Source of the DNA: an uncultured Eubacterium sp.
Lineage (GTDB): Bacteria > Bacillota > Clostridia > Lachnospirales > Lachnospiraceae
NCBI GenBank assembly: GCA_910584875.1
Contig: CAJUDA010000005.1
Location: forward strand, 1 to 64,000
DNA: 64,000 nucleotides
Direction: 5' to 3'
The notes under the pieces were generated by a model. The model made no database searches, was not told the origin of the DNA, and saw only the letters and a program-made list of their open reading frames with translations. A program made the translations under genes and the position numbers. Shown piece by piece: positions 15,182 to 23,599 of this stretch (position 1 is its first letter; every line of letters begins with the position of its first letter).

Positions 15182-16228
15182 ATGAAAAAGCGGACGCTGG
15201 GCAGTGAATATGTTTCGTCGTTCTGTCTGGAAATGGCATTGCTGCTCCATGCCGGGATCAGTACAGAGGACGGACTCTATCTGCTGTCGGAGGATGAGAC
15301 AAACAAAAAGAACAAACGGATGCTGGAGGAGATGGCGCAGATGCTCGGAGAGGGCAGGGCGCTGTCGGAAGCTCTGCGCGAGGCAGGGCACTTCCCTAAA
15401 TATGTAGGTGATATGGTGGAGACGGGAGAGCGCTCCGGGCGTCTGGAACAGTCCTTCCAGGCATTGTCCTCCTACTATGACAGGCAGATGCAGCTGACCA
15501 ATCAGATCCGCAATGCCCTGTTGTATCCGGTGATCCTGATGCTGCTGATGCTGGTGATCATCGTTGTACTGCTCGTTAAGGTACTGCCGATCTTTAACCA
15601 GGTGTATGAGCAGCTGGGAGGGACTATGAGCGGCACGGCACAGCTGCTCCTGGAAGTGGGGAATGCTCTTGGCAGCGCCATGCCGGTGCTCTGCATTGTA
15701 CTGGGAGCTGTGATCCTGCTCGCCATCGTGATCGGCTGCAGCAGCGTACTCCGTGGAGGTATCATCCATTTATACAAGAAGGTGTTTGGTGATATGGGTA
15801 TCACGCGCAGACTGGGAGAGTCCCGGTTTGCCTCTGCCATGGCGATGGGAATGATGAGCGGTCTCAATACCGAGGAAGCATTCCGCACGGCAATGCTTTT
15901 TCAGGACACGGTACCAAGGGCAAAAAGACGTTATGAGAAATGCCTGCAGATGCTGGAAGCGGGAGATCCGATGGCAGAATGCTTCCGGGAGAATTCCATA
16001 CTGGAGGCTTCTTACTGCCGGATTCTGGATCTGGGCGCCAAAAGCGGTACCTCGGATACGGCGATGGAAGAGATCGCCCGGCGCATGGAAGACAATGTTC
16101 AGACGCTGATCGAGGCAAAGGTAGGGAGGATTGAACCTACCATCGTCATTATAACTTCGATTCTGGTGGGGATCGTATTGATCGCCGTTATGCTTCCGCT
16201 GATCAATATTATGTCTTCGATCGGCTAG
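15182..16228 (+). CDS. Type IV pilus/type II secretion inner-membrane protein (PilC/GspF)
   Basis: The 348-residue protein has two GspF domains (about 10-130 and 210-335). Each has the helical bundle before membrane segments, and the usual three hydrophobic stretches lie near 115-140, 160-190 and 318-345. The GERSGRLEQSFQALSSYYDRQ motif is diagnostic. PilC anchors the motor ATPase and pilins in the inner membrane. It is first of six adjacent genes ending with pilT at 18961, all in one direction with short gaps or overlaps. GGGGGAGACGG precedes the ATG. Confidence 0.9.
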   Translation: MKKRTLGSEYVSSFCLEMALLLHAGISTEDGLYLLSEDETNKKNKRMLEEMAQMLGEGRALSEALREAGHFPKYVGDMVETGERSGRLEQSFQALSSYYDRQMQLTNQIRNALLYPVILMLLMLVIIVVLLVKVLPIFNQVYEQLGGTMSGTAQLLLEVGNALGSAMPVLCIVLGAVILLAIVIGCSSVLRGGIIHLYKKVFGDMGITRRLGESRFASAMAMGMMSGLNTEEAFRTAMLFQDTVPRAKRRYEKCLQMLEAGDPMAECFRENSILEASYCRILDLGAKSGTSDTAMEEIARRMEDNVQTLIEAKVGRIEPTIVIITSILVGIVLIAVMLPLINIMSSIG

Positions 16229-16244
16229 ATGGGTGGTGTTGGAT

Positions 16245-16541
16245 ATGAAAGTGATAAAGACAGGAGTGCTATTTGTAGTATTGGCGGCACTTGTTTTCTG
16301 CCTTGTCAGAGCATCAGACAAGATGGGGAGCGGGCAGCAGGCAGAGAGTCTGAAACAGCTGGATGCTTCCATCCGCAAGGCGACCATGACCTGCTATGCC
16401 ACAGAGGGAGTATACCCTCCCAGTGTCCAGTATCTGAAAGAGAATTATGGCATCCAGATTGACGAGGACAGATACTCCGTGTTTTATGAGATAGAAGGAG
16501 CCAATCTGATGCCCAGTATCACGGTCATGGAGAACGATTAG
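16245..16541 (+). CDS. Small pilin-like membrane protein
   Basis: The 98-residue protein has one N-terminal hydrophobic helix (about 5-22, KTGVLFVVLAALVFCLV) followed by a short polar domain with two cysteine-flanked segments (CLVRAS, TCYATEGVYPPSVQYLKENYGI). The YPP-VQYLKENYGI stretch resembles the end of the long helix and first loop of type II pseudopilins. No canonical prepilin cleavage site (G followed by F-x(3)-E) is seen. ATG 16245 is preferred over GTG 16233 by spacing from GGGTGG. It lies between pilC and other single-TM genes of the same operon. Confidence 0.65.
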   Translation: MKVIKTGVLFVVLAALVFCLVRASDKMGSGQQAESLKQLDASIRKATMTCYATEGVYPPSVQYLKENYGIQIDEDRYSVFYEIEGANLMPSITVMEND

Positions 16542-16560
16542 AGAAAGGCTGGTCTGATTT

Positions 16561-17067
16561 ATGAGGGGAAAGCAACAACATAATATTGAGAGTGCATTTG
16601 TCCTTGTTCTGTTTGCTGTTTTTGCCATGACGGTCGTTGCGGTGCTCGCACTGGGGGCAAATAGTTATCAGAGGCTGGTGGAGCGTGATAACGAAGGCTA
16701 CAATAAGCGTATCGTCACGTCCTATGTCACGGCAAAGATCCGCGACAATGATACCTATGACGGCGTGGCAGTGGGCGGCTTTGCCAGCGCAGAGGAGGAT
16801 GACGGTATTGATACCCTGCATCTCTATCAGGAGATCGAAGGGGAGAAATTTGACACCCGCATTTATTATTATAATGGATACATCTATGAATTACTTACAT
16901 TGGAAGATCTTGAATTTAAACCCGAGGCGGGAAACACTGTGATGGAGGCAAAAGGACTGTCTTTCCGGTCAAACGAGGGAGTCATAGAGATTACGACAGT
17001 GGACACGGAGGGGCATACAAATACTGCTTCCGTGGCACTGCGGAGTGGAAGCGGGGTGGAGTCATGA
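16561..17067 (+). CDS. Single-TM protein of the pilus-like operon, DUF4860-like
   Basis: The 168-residue protein has an N-terminal membrane helix after HNIES (about 12-32), then a beta-rich extracytoplasmic domain with DTRIYYYNGYIYELL near the middle and VIEITTVDTEGHTNTASVALR near the end. It resembles the DUF4860 proteins that accompany PilT and GspF genes in Lachnospiraceae; this is recalled, not checked. Its stop overlaps the next start (ATGA). It is probably a minor pilin or an assembly protein. Confidence 0.6.
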   Translation: MRGKQQHNIESAFVLVLFAVFAMTVVAVLALGANSYQRLVERDNEGYNKRIVTSYVTAKIRDNDTYDGVAVGGFASAEEDDGIDTLHLYQEIEGEKFDTRIYYYNGYIYELLTLEDLEFKPEAGNTVMEAKGLSFRSNEGVIEITTVDTEGHTNTASVALRSGSGVES

Positions 17068-17468
17068 CAGGAAATGAAAGGAGTAAAGCGCCCCTAGCCC
17101 TGATGGAACAGATTATCATGATCCTTGTATTTGCACTGGCATCGGCAGTGTGTCTGGAGGCATTTGTTTATGCCGACCGCCTTTCGCGGAATGGAGAACA
17201 GAGCCACACGGCGATGACGAAGGCACAGCAGGTAGCAGAATACTGCAAGGCAAACCAGGGCGATCTGGACAAAGTGTGTGGTGCACTGGCAGCAGTGAGA
17301 ACAGAAGATGGTCTGACAGCGGCATATCCGGAAGAGGATATGGTGTTATCGCTCGTATTGACAGAGGACACTGCCTATGTGCAGAAAGCGCAGGTATCTG
17401 TTGATGACCAGGAGGGAAACGAAATTTATGCGATAGAGATCGCCTGGCAGAAGGAGGGACAGTCATGA
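17064..17468 (+). CDS. Pilin-like single-TM protein
   Basis: The 134-residue protein begins TGNERSKAPLALMEQIIMILVFALASAV. A glutamate near the start of the hydrophobic helix (ALMEQ) is reminiscent of the +5 glutamate of type IV pilins, though the glycine before the cleavage site is missing. A polar domain of about 95 residues follows. It overlaps both neighbours by 4 bp, so translation is coupled. It may be a minor pilin of a divergent system. Confidence 0.6.
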   Translation: MTGNERSKAPLALMEQIIMILVFALASAVCLEAFVYADRLSRNGEQSHTAMTKAQQVAEYCKANQGDLDKVCGALAAVRTEDGLTAAYPEEDMVLSLVLTEDTAYVQKAQVSVDDQEGNEIYAIEIAWQKEGQS

Positions 17469-17875
17469 AAAAGAAAAAGATGTCCTTTACAACCGTGGGA
17501 GGGAGTTCGATCCTGACGATATTTGCGGTATTGTGTTTTATCGTATTTGCCCTGTTGTCGCTCTCGACAGCCAGGGCAGACAGTATCCTGGCGGGTAAGT
17601 CGCTGGATGCAGTGACGAAATACTATGAGGCGGATACACAGGCAGAGGAGATCCTTGCCCGGATCCGTACAGGCGAGTGCCCGGAAGGGGTGGTCCGTAA
17701 AGGAAAGCAGTACCAGTATTCCTGTCCGGTGGATGAGCATCAGCAGCTGAGCATCGTTGTCGATGTGGATGGGGATTCCTATCAGATCAGGAAATGGCGC
17801 AAGGAATACGTCAGCGACTGGCAGGCAGATGACAGTATCCGGGTATGGGGTGGTACAGAGGAAATAGTGGAATAA
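17465..17875 (+). CDS. Single-TM protein of the pilus-like operon
   Basis: The 136-residue protein has a lysine-rich start, SFTTVGGSSILTIFAVLCFIVF (membrane helix about 13-35) and a C-terminal domain with one cysteine pair (GECPEG, YSCPVDEH) that could form a disulphide. The GG before a hydrophobic stretch might be a processing site, but no +5 glutamate is present. PilX-like accessory proteins have this architecture. It is followed 21 bp later by pilT. Confidence 0.58.
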   Translation: MKKKKMSFTTVGGSSILTIFAVLCFIVFALLSLSTARADSILAGKSLDAVTKYYEADTQAEEILARIRTGECPEGVVRKGKQYQYSCPVDEHQQLSIVVDVDGDSYQIRKWRKEYVSDWQADDSIRVWGGTEEIVE

Positions 17876-17896
17876 GGAAAGGAGTTTGGAATACGC

Positions 17897-18961
17897 ATGA
17901 CAGGGTTAGAGGAAGTGCTGATCAAGGCAGTTGCCGACGGGGCATCGGATATATTTATCGTGGCGGGAGGATGCCTGAGCTATAAGGTGGATGGAGAGAT
18001 CCGCCCGATGGATGATTCGGATAAGCTGACGCCGGCAGAGACGACATATTTTATCGATGAGATTTACAGCTATGCCAAGCGTTCGAAAGATCATTTCCTG
18101 AAGTGCGGGGATGACGACTTTTCTTTTGCCATGAAAAATCTGGCAAGATTCCGTGTCAATACCTATATGCAGAGGGGGTCCCATGCTACGGTGATCCGCG
18201 TGGTGGCTTTCAGTATACCGGATTATAAGCAGCTGGGGATACCGGATGCGATCATTGAATTATCAAAGATGCAGCATGGACTGATCATTATATCCGGTAC
18301 TGCCGGAAGTGGTAAATCCACGACACAGGCATGTATCATTGATGCCATTAATGAGCAGAGAGAGGCGCATATCATTACACTGGAGGATCCGATCGAGTAT
18401 CTGCACCGCAATAAAAAATCCATCATCAGTCAGAGGGAGATCGCTATTGACACAGATAATTACCTGACCGGACTGCGTGCCTGTCTGCGCCAGGCGCCGG
18501 ATGTGATCCTGCTCGGTGAGATGAGGGATGCAGAGACGATCCGCACAGCCATGACAGCGGCAGAGACCGGACATCTTGTGATCGCCACCCTGCACACAAA
18601 GGGAGCGGTAAATACGATTGACCGTGTAGTTGATTCCTTCCCGGCGGATCAGCAGGATCAGATCAAGATCCAGCTCTCACTGGTTCTCAACTGTATTGTA
18701 TCCCAGCAGCTTTTGCAGCGAAAGACCGGTGGTATGATCCCGGCAGTGGAGATCATGAAGATGACGCCTGCGATCAGCAACATGATCCGTGACAGCAAGA
18801 ACTACCAGATTGATAATGTGATACAGACATCCGGCAGCCTGTCCATGATCTCTATGGATCAGTGTATCGTGAATCTGTATCAGAAGGGTGAGATCACAGA
18901 GGAAACGGCGCTTATGTCGTCGACCAATCCAGAACAGGTAAAAAGAAAGCTGGGGCATTGA
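17897..18961 (+). CDS. PilT-family ATPase
   Basis: The 354-residue hexameric ATPase carries Walker A (GTAGSGKSTT, lysine 140), the Asp box, Walker B (VILLGEMRD) and the His box (LATLHTKGAVNTIDRVVDSFP), and lacks the N-terminal MshEN domain and the tetracysteine site of PilB/GspE. This is a PilT-like retraction motor. It is the only motor gene in the operon; no PilB extension ATPase, prepilin peptidase or PilMNO is within the window. An RBS (AAGGAG, 17877-17882) lies 14 bases before the ATG. Confidence 0.93.
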   Translation: MTGLEEVLIKAVADGASDIFIVAGGCLSYKVDGEIRPMDDSDKLTPAETTYFIDEIYSYAKRSKDHFLKCGDDDFSFAMKNLARFRVNTYMQRGSHATVIRVVAFSIPDYKQLGIPDAIIELSKMQHGLIIISGTAGSGKSTTQACIIDAINEQREAHIITLEDPIEYLHRNKKSIISQREIAIDTDNYLTGLRACLRQAPDVILLGEMRDAETIRTAMTAAETGHLVIATLHTKGAVNTIDRVVDSFPADQQDQIKIQLSLVLNCIVSQQLLQRKTGGMIPAVEIMKMTPAISNMIRDSKNYQIDNVIQTSGSLSMISMDQCIVNLYQKGEITEETALMSSTNPEQVKRKLGH

Positions 18962-18962
18962 T

Positions 18963-19934
18963 TTGAGAGAAGAGGTAAAGGTGAGTATCGTCGTTCCAGT
19001 GTACGATTGTGAGGAATATCTGGAGGCGTGTATCAGCAGTATTCTGGGGCAGACATATCAAAATATTGAACTTCTGCTGATTGATGACGGCTCATCAGAT
19101 GGCAGCGGTAGGATTTGCGATGCTTACGGAGATCGTGAGAAAGTGTTTGTTTACCACAAAGAAAACGAAGGGGTAAGCCGGGCGCGCAATGACGGCATCG
19201 CCCGGTCGTCCGGGGACTGTATCATGTTTGTGGACAGCGATGATACAATCGAGAAAACGATGGTAGAGACGCTGGTCCGGGCGCTATTGGATACCGGGGC
19301 GGACTGCTCTTTTTGCGGACTGGTGCATGATTATCCCGATCACAGCCGCAATTTTCCAGAACAGCCCGTATACAGGCTGACTGATGGAGAGGGCGCCATC
19401 CGGGAGATCCTTATGAATTATATCGCCATTGCGGGACCGGTCTGCAAACTGTTTCGCAGAGATTTACTGGAGACAGGGGACGGGACTGGCATATTTCCGG
19501 AGGATCTGACGATCGGTGAGGATGCGGTGGCGGTGACAGAGGCTCTCTGCAGGGCAGAGATCACAGTTTTTGATACAAAGCCGTTATATCATTATAATCA
19601 CCGCGAGCAGAGCCTTATGTCCAGCAGTTATTCGGAACGGGACTGGGATCTCATCAAAGCATATAAGCGCATTTATGAGCGGCTTGCCGGACATGATCTG
19701 GCAAAAGAGGCAATGTTCCGCCAGATCTGGGCGCATTTTCATGTGTATGATAAGATGATTCTTTCCGGGCAGTATGATGCAGGCGGAGAACAGGAGATCC
19801 TCTCCTGGCTCCGGCACCATTATAAGGAAATCATGAAAAATCCGTATGTGGGTAAGATGAGGAAAGTCTCAATGTGTATGCTGAAGATCAATAAATATTT
19901 ATACCAGAGGATCATACGGCTGAATCACCGTTGA
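18963..19934 (+). CDS. Family 2 glycosyltransferase
   Basis: The 323-residue GT-A enzyme starts KVSIVVPVYDCEEYLEACISSILGQTYQNIELLLIDDGSSDGS, has the acidic metal/nucleotide-sugar site FVDSDDT (near residue 95) and the base region EDAVAV. It transfers a sugar to a surface glycan. The start is uncertain: TTG 18963 begins immediately after pilT and has only weak purines upstream, while GTG 18981 would begin at the conserved strand. It ends in a terminator at 19945 and is followed by convergent O-antigen ligase. Confidence 0.88.
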   Translation: MREEVKVSIVVPVYDCEEYLEACISSILGQTYQNIELLLIDDGSSDGSGRICDAYGDREKVFVYHKENEGVSRARNDGIARSSGDCIMFVDSDDTIEKTMVETLVRALLDTGADCSFCGLVHDYPDHSRNFPEQPVYRLTDGEGAIREILMNYIAIAGPVCKLFRRDLLETGDGTGIFPEDLTIGEDAVAVTEALCRAEITVFDTKPLYHYNHREQSLMSSSYSERDWDLIKAYKRIYERLAGHDLAKEAMFRQIWAHFHVYDKMILSGQYDAGGEQEILSWLRHHYKEIMKNPYVGKMRKVSMCMLKINKYLYQRIIRLNHR

Positions 19935-19944
19935 TCCGGCGGCG

Positions 19945-19976
19945 TACCCCGTCAGTCTGTCTGCGGGGTATTTTTT
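19945..19976 (+). terminator. Terminator after the glycosyltransferase gene
   Basis: TACCCCG (19945-19951) pairs with CGGGGTA (19964-19970) and is followed by six T residues. Confidence 0.85.
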
Positions 19977-20004
19977 ATTGATTAGGGAAGGAAGCGTCGG
20001 ATTA

Positions 20005-21360
20005 TCACGACATTTTTTTTGGCTGAAGGGCGTAGCCGATCGCTGGCCAGAAGAGCAGTGTGTCAATGCCGTTGGTGAAGAATATGCCGGGATAAAAGAA
20101 GATAAAGACGGCGATATTGAGGATGATCTGCAGGGCAAAGAAATACTGGGTATCCATCGATGCTGCATCCACAGAGCGGGGCAGTATCGTTTTCAGAATA
20201 CAAAACAGCATGACGAGCAGTACAAGGAAGCCGACGATCCCCATGCCGGCGAGCACGGCGATATAGGCATTGTGCACATCATAGTGGTGTTCGGCGATAT
20301 AACTGCCGGGGTGCTCCCTGTCGGCGTACTCCCAAGCGTTTCGCGGTGAGACGCCAAAGACTGGTTTATCTTTCAGGAGAAAAAGATAGCCTTTCCATAT
20401 ATCAATCCGGTTATTGGACTCATTTCCCTCAATATCGGTCCGTTTTAATTCATTTTCTACCGTGTGCTTTTCCGGTGACATACATTTGGCGAAGTGTGAC
20501 GCCCCTGTTTTAAACAGAGTGAAGAAGCTGATCAGTATGACAGCACACACGACAGGAGCGGCGATATAACTGAGTATCCGGATTATCATAGAAGGTTTGC
20601 GGGACGAGAGACGGTATCTCTTTATCAAAAGATAGATAATGGTATAGGAGAGGGACAGGATCATGCAGATCTCTGTACTGCGGGAACCGGACAGGATGAT
20701 ATAAAAGAGCTGGATGACAATATTGAGGACAGCGATGGCACGGGCAATTTTGCTGGTGTATTTTCGGATCAGGTAGATCATGCCCCAGATCACCAGAAAG
20801 GCGACAAAGGCTCCCAGGTTGGGATCAATAAATACGCCAAACAGGCGGTTGTCATAGAGACTCTGGCGGATCATGCGTTCGTTGAGGAAGACACGATACC
20901 CGGAGACAAAGACATACTGGTACAGGGAGACGGTGGAGGCGATCCCCCATATCAGACCGCTAAACAGGAAAAATAAGGTCAGCCAGCGGTCATACTGTTT
21001 TTTGGTAAAAAGCTGTCCCATTGTGGCAAAAAGCCCCATCTGTACTACCAGCCAGACCAGCGTAGACAGGTTGCTGGTGATGCCATATGAATAATTGAGG
21101 ACAGAGGAGACTGCCGCACAGACGATAAAAGCGATATAGACCGGATAATACTTCATCTTGCGAAAATCCCGGTAGATAAAAAAGTCAATGGCAAACAAAA
21201 ACAGACCAAAGAAACCGGCAAAAACATAAAGAAAGGCATTCACGGTGTGTTCCACCAGTGCATGCAGGACGGCAAAGCGCCCGAACAAAGTATAAATGGC
21301 AAATGCCAGCGTAAAATAAAAAATTGTATTTCTATATAGTGTGTAGTATTTTTCTTTCAT
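20005..21360 (-). CDS. O-antigen ligase/polymerase family protein
   Basis: The 451-residue protein has 10-12 membrane helices and the Wzy_C/O-antigen ligase region (IILSGSRSTEICMIL), followed by a large extracytoplasmic loop (SPEKHTVENELKRTDIEGNESNNRIDIWKGYLFLLKDKPVFGVSPRN broken by charged residues) and HHYDVHNAYIAVLAGMGIVG, the usual ligase/polymerase motif with the conserved histidines. It would polymerise or transfer a polysaccharide chain at the membrane. ATG 21360 is chosen because GGGAG lies seven bases upstream; the ATG at 21366 is too close. It is transcribed from 21398-21426 and diverges from the flippase gene. Confidence 0.85.
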   Translation of the reverse strand: MKEKYYTLYRNTIFYFTLAFAIYTLFGRFAVLHALVEHTVNAFLYVFAGFFGLFLFAIDFFIYRDFRKMKYYPVYIAFIVCAAVSSVLNYSYGITSNLSTLVWLVVQMGLFATMGQLFTKKQYDRWLTLFFLFSGLIWGIASTVSLYQYVFVSGYRVFLNERMIRQSLYDNRLFGVFIDPNLGAFVAFLVIWGMIYLIRKYTSKIARAIAVLNIVIQLFYIILSGSRSTEICMILSLSYTIIYLLIKRYRLSSRKPSMIIRILSYIAAPVVCAVILISFFTLFKTGASHFAKCMSPEKHTVENELKRTDIEGNESNNRIDIWKGYLFLLKDKPVFGVSPRNAWEYADREHPGSYIAEHHYDVHNAYIAVLAGMGIVGFLVLLVMLFCILKTILPRSVDAASMDTQYFFALQIILNIAVFIFFYPGIFFTNGIDTLLFWPAIGYALQPKKMS

Positions 21361-21397
21361 AATCATTCTCCCAATGGTATTATTATAACAAATTCAC

Positions 21398-21426
21398 ATT
21401 ATAATATAGAAAAAAAAAGATTTCAA
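21398..21426 (-). promoter_or_regulatory. Promoter of the O-antigen ligase gene
   Basis: On the minus strand TTGAAA (21426-21421), a 17-bp spacer with a long T-run, and TATAAT (21403-21398) lie about 38 bp before the ATG. Confidence 0.75.
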
Positions 21427-21473
21427 TATATATTATAAAAACTTAATAATTTTTTAGGATAACCTTATTCATT

Positions 21474-21970
21474 GTTTCAGAGCGGCGGTATTATCCCACT
21501 TCTTATCCCTTACATCACTCCCAGCGAAAAAGTAACTCGTTTTCTTCGGTTGCAAAAATTATTCCGCCGCCCTTCGCAAAACTCGCTGTCTGCCTTGTCG
21601 TTTTTTCTGACTTTTGCAGCATAGCCGCCCGCCGGTCCTTATGCACCACCTAAGTAACTGATACCTGCAGGCAGCACCAACGGTGCGTATCCCATGAGAA
21701 AGGCTGTCATAAAACAAATAAATTTATTTTTGACAGCCTTTCTCATGGGACAGATGCTTCGCATCTGCCTGCAGTATTTGAAATTCATTTTTGGTGGTGC
21801 ATTTGTACCGTTGCGTGGCGGCTCTTAGTGCAAACGTGCTGTCAAAAGTCAGAAAAAACGACAGCAGACATCTCAGACAATGCTCGGGCGGCGGATTTGC
21901 AAACGAAGCAAACGATGCTTTTTCGGGGAGTGATATGGGGATAAGAGATGGGATGATACCGCCTTGAAAC
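21474..21970. repeat. 497-bp non-coding imperfect inverted repeat
   Basis: The left arm (21474-21722) and right arm (21723-21970) are imperfect reverse complements over their whole length. Matched blocks include GTTTCA..GGCGGTAT and ATACCGCC..TTGAAAC at the ends, TCGTTTTTTCTGACTTTTG against its complement in the middle, CTGCAGGCAG, and CCCATGAGAAAGGCTGTCA (21691-21709) against TGACAGCCTTTCTCATGGG (21731-21749) at the tip. The centre, AAATAAATTTATTT (21716-21729), is a perfect palindrome. No convincing ORF or target-site duplication is present. It lies between two divergent glycan genes, fills most of a 730-bp gap, and would fold into one long RNA or DNA hairpin. It could be a MITE-like element; no other copy occurs in this window. 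Confidence 0.85.
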
Positions 21971-22012
21971 CGGCAGATCAATAAGAGAATGCCCTGCCCC
22001 TGTATGATGGAC

Positions 22013-22041
22013 TTGACATCGTACTCTGCTTGATCAATAAT
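22013..22041 (+). promoter_or_regulatory. Promoter of the flippase-reductase operon
   Basis: TTGACA (22013-22018), a 17-bp spacer and AATAAT (22036-22041), overlapping TAATAT, lie about 50 bp before the flippase ATG and just outside the inverted repeat. Confidence 0.6.
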
Positions 22042-22090
22042 ATAACTATTGTGGACAGCAGACAAAATGAAATGGATATAAGGAGTATGT

Positions 22091-23599
22091 ATGAATCAGA
22101 GAAAAGCGGGAGCACTATTATCTTATTTATATCTGGCGCTTACCTTTGCGGTGGGGATTTTCTATACGCCGATCCTTTTGGGGTTTCTGGGTGAGAGCGA
22201 ATATGGCGTTTATTCAGTGGCGAATTCTGCGATTGCCTTTCTTGCCATACTGGATCTGGGATTCAGCCAGACGATGATCCGTTATGTATCCCGGTGCAAG
22301 GCGCTGAAAGATAAGGTGGGCGAACAGAAGCTGAACGGTATGTTTCTGCTTTTGTATTCCGGGATCGCCGTCATCGCCCTGATCGCCGGTACGGTCCTGT
22401 TCTTTAATCTGGATCTGGTGTTTCAGAGGGGGTTTACCCCGGCGGAGACGGCGCAGTTAAAGATTATATTTGTTATATTACTGATCAATCTGGTCGTATC
22501 CTTTCCGCTTGGCATCTATTCGTCGATCATCAGTGCCAATGAGGGTTTTTTCTACCTGAAACTTGTGAACATTATATCGTTTGCCCTGACACATGCGGGA
22601 ATCCTGCTGGCGCTGTTTCTGGGATATAAGTCGGTTATGATGGCGGTGATCACGACGGTGGTCTCCATTGCCCTGAAACTCATCACGGCGGTATACGGGA
22701 CGTCCCGTTACCGGATCCGTTTTATGTTCCGTGGGTTTGACCGGGCGCTTCTGCGGGAAGTATTTGTTTTTTCCTTTTTCATTTTTCTCAATATCGTGAT
22801 CGACCAGCTCTATTCCAATACAGATAAGTTTATCCTTGGCGCGCTTTGCAGCAGTGCCATGGTGACGACCTATACGGTGGGAGTTCAGTTCTATTCGTAC
22901 TTTGAACAGTTCTCAACTTCGATCAGCGGTGTCTTTTTGCCGAAGATCACGCAGCTGGTGACTGTGAATGATAATCTGGCAGAGGTTTCGGCGCTGTTCT
23001 GCCGGATCGGGAGAGTCCAGTTCATCCTGCTCGGCTTCCTTATGAGTGGTTTTATCATTTTTGGCAGGCAGTTTATCTCCTTATGGGTGGGAAAAGACCA
23101 GATGGATGCGTACAGGATCGCGCTGGTGGTAATCCTTCCGGCGCTGATCCCGCTTTCGCAGAATCTGGGGATTTCCGTATTGCGGGCGTTGAATCAACAC
23201 CGTTTTCGTTCCATCATCTATTTTTTTATCGCACTGGTCAATGTGGGACTCAGCATTCCGCTTGCCCTGCGTTTCGGCGGCTTCGGCGCGGCATGTGCCA
23301 CCGGATTTGCCACCTGCTGCGGACAGATCGCGACGATGAACTGGTTTTATTATAAAAAGATCGGGCTGGATATCCCGGGATACTGGAAAGAGATCGGGAA
23401 GATCGTTCTGCCCCTCCTGCCTGTTACGGCGGCAGGCGCGGGCATCCACTGGCTGATGCCCACAGGCGGCTGGTTTCTGCTGCTGGCACAGTGCGTGCTG
23501 TATACGGTGATTTTCCTGGCATTTGGCTGGCTGGCGATTTTTAACCAATATGAAAAGGAACTGTTGACGGGACTGTTTAAGAAATGGAGGAAAAAATAA
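22091..23599 (+). CDS. Polysaccharide flippase (Wzx/MATE-type)
   Basis: The 502-residue protein has about 14 membrane helices and the polysaccharide biosynthesis/Polysacc_synt_C layout: LGESEYGVYSVANSAIAFLAILDLGF near the N-terminus and LYSNTDKFILGAL near residue 245. Such proteins move lipid-linked oligosaccharides across the membrane for polymerisation by a Wzy partner; the ligase-family gene opposite (20005) is the likely partner. AAGGAG precedes the ATG. Its stop overlaps the start of the reductase gene by one base. Confidence 0.88.
   Translation: MNQRKAGALLSYLYLALTFAVGIFYTPILLGFLGESEYGVYSVANSAIAFLAILDLGFSQTMIRYVSRCKALKDKVGEQKLNGMFLLLYSGIAVIALIAGTVLFFNLDLVFQRGFTPAETAQLKIIFVILLINLVVSFPLGIYSSIISANEGFFYLKLVNIISFALTHAGILLALFLGYKSVMMAVITTVVSIALKLITAVYGTSRYRIRFMFRGFDRALLREVFVFSFFIFLNIVIDQLYSNTDKFILGALCSSAMVTTYTVGVQFYSYFEQFSTSISGVFLPKITQLVTVNDNLAEVSALFCRIGRVQFILLGFLMSGFIIFGRQFISLWVGKDQMDAYRIALVVILPALIPLSQNLGISVLRALNQHRFRSIIYFFIALVNVGLSIPLALRFGGFGAACATGFATCCGQIATMNWFYYKKIGLDIPGYWKEIGKIVLPLLPVTAAGAGIHWLMPTGGWFLLLAQCVLYTVIFLAFGWLAIFNQYEKELLTGLFKKWRKK

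Noticed and set aside
21724..22065. 113-codon open frame on the minus strand
   Set aside because: It lies mostly inside the right arm of the inverted repeat and extends past it; the left arm does not carry a matching frame, and no family is seen.
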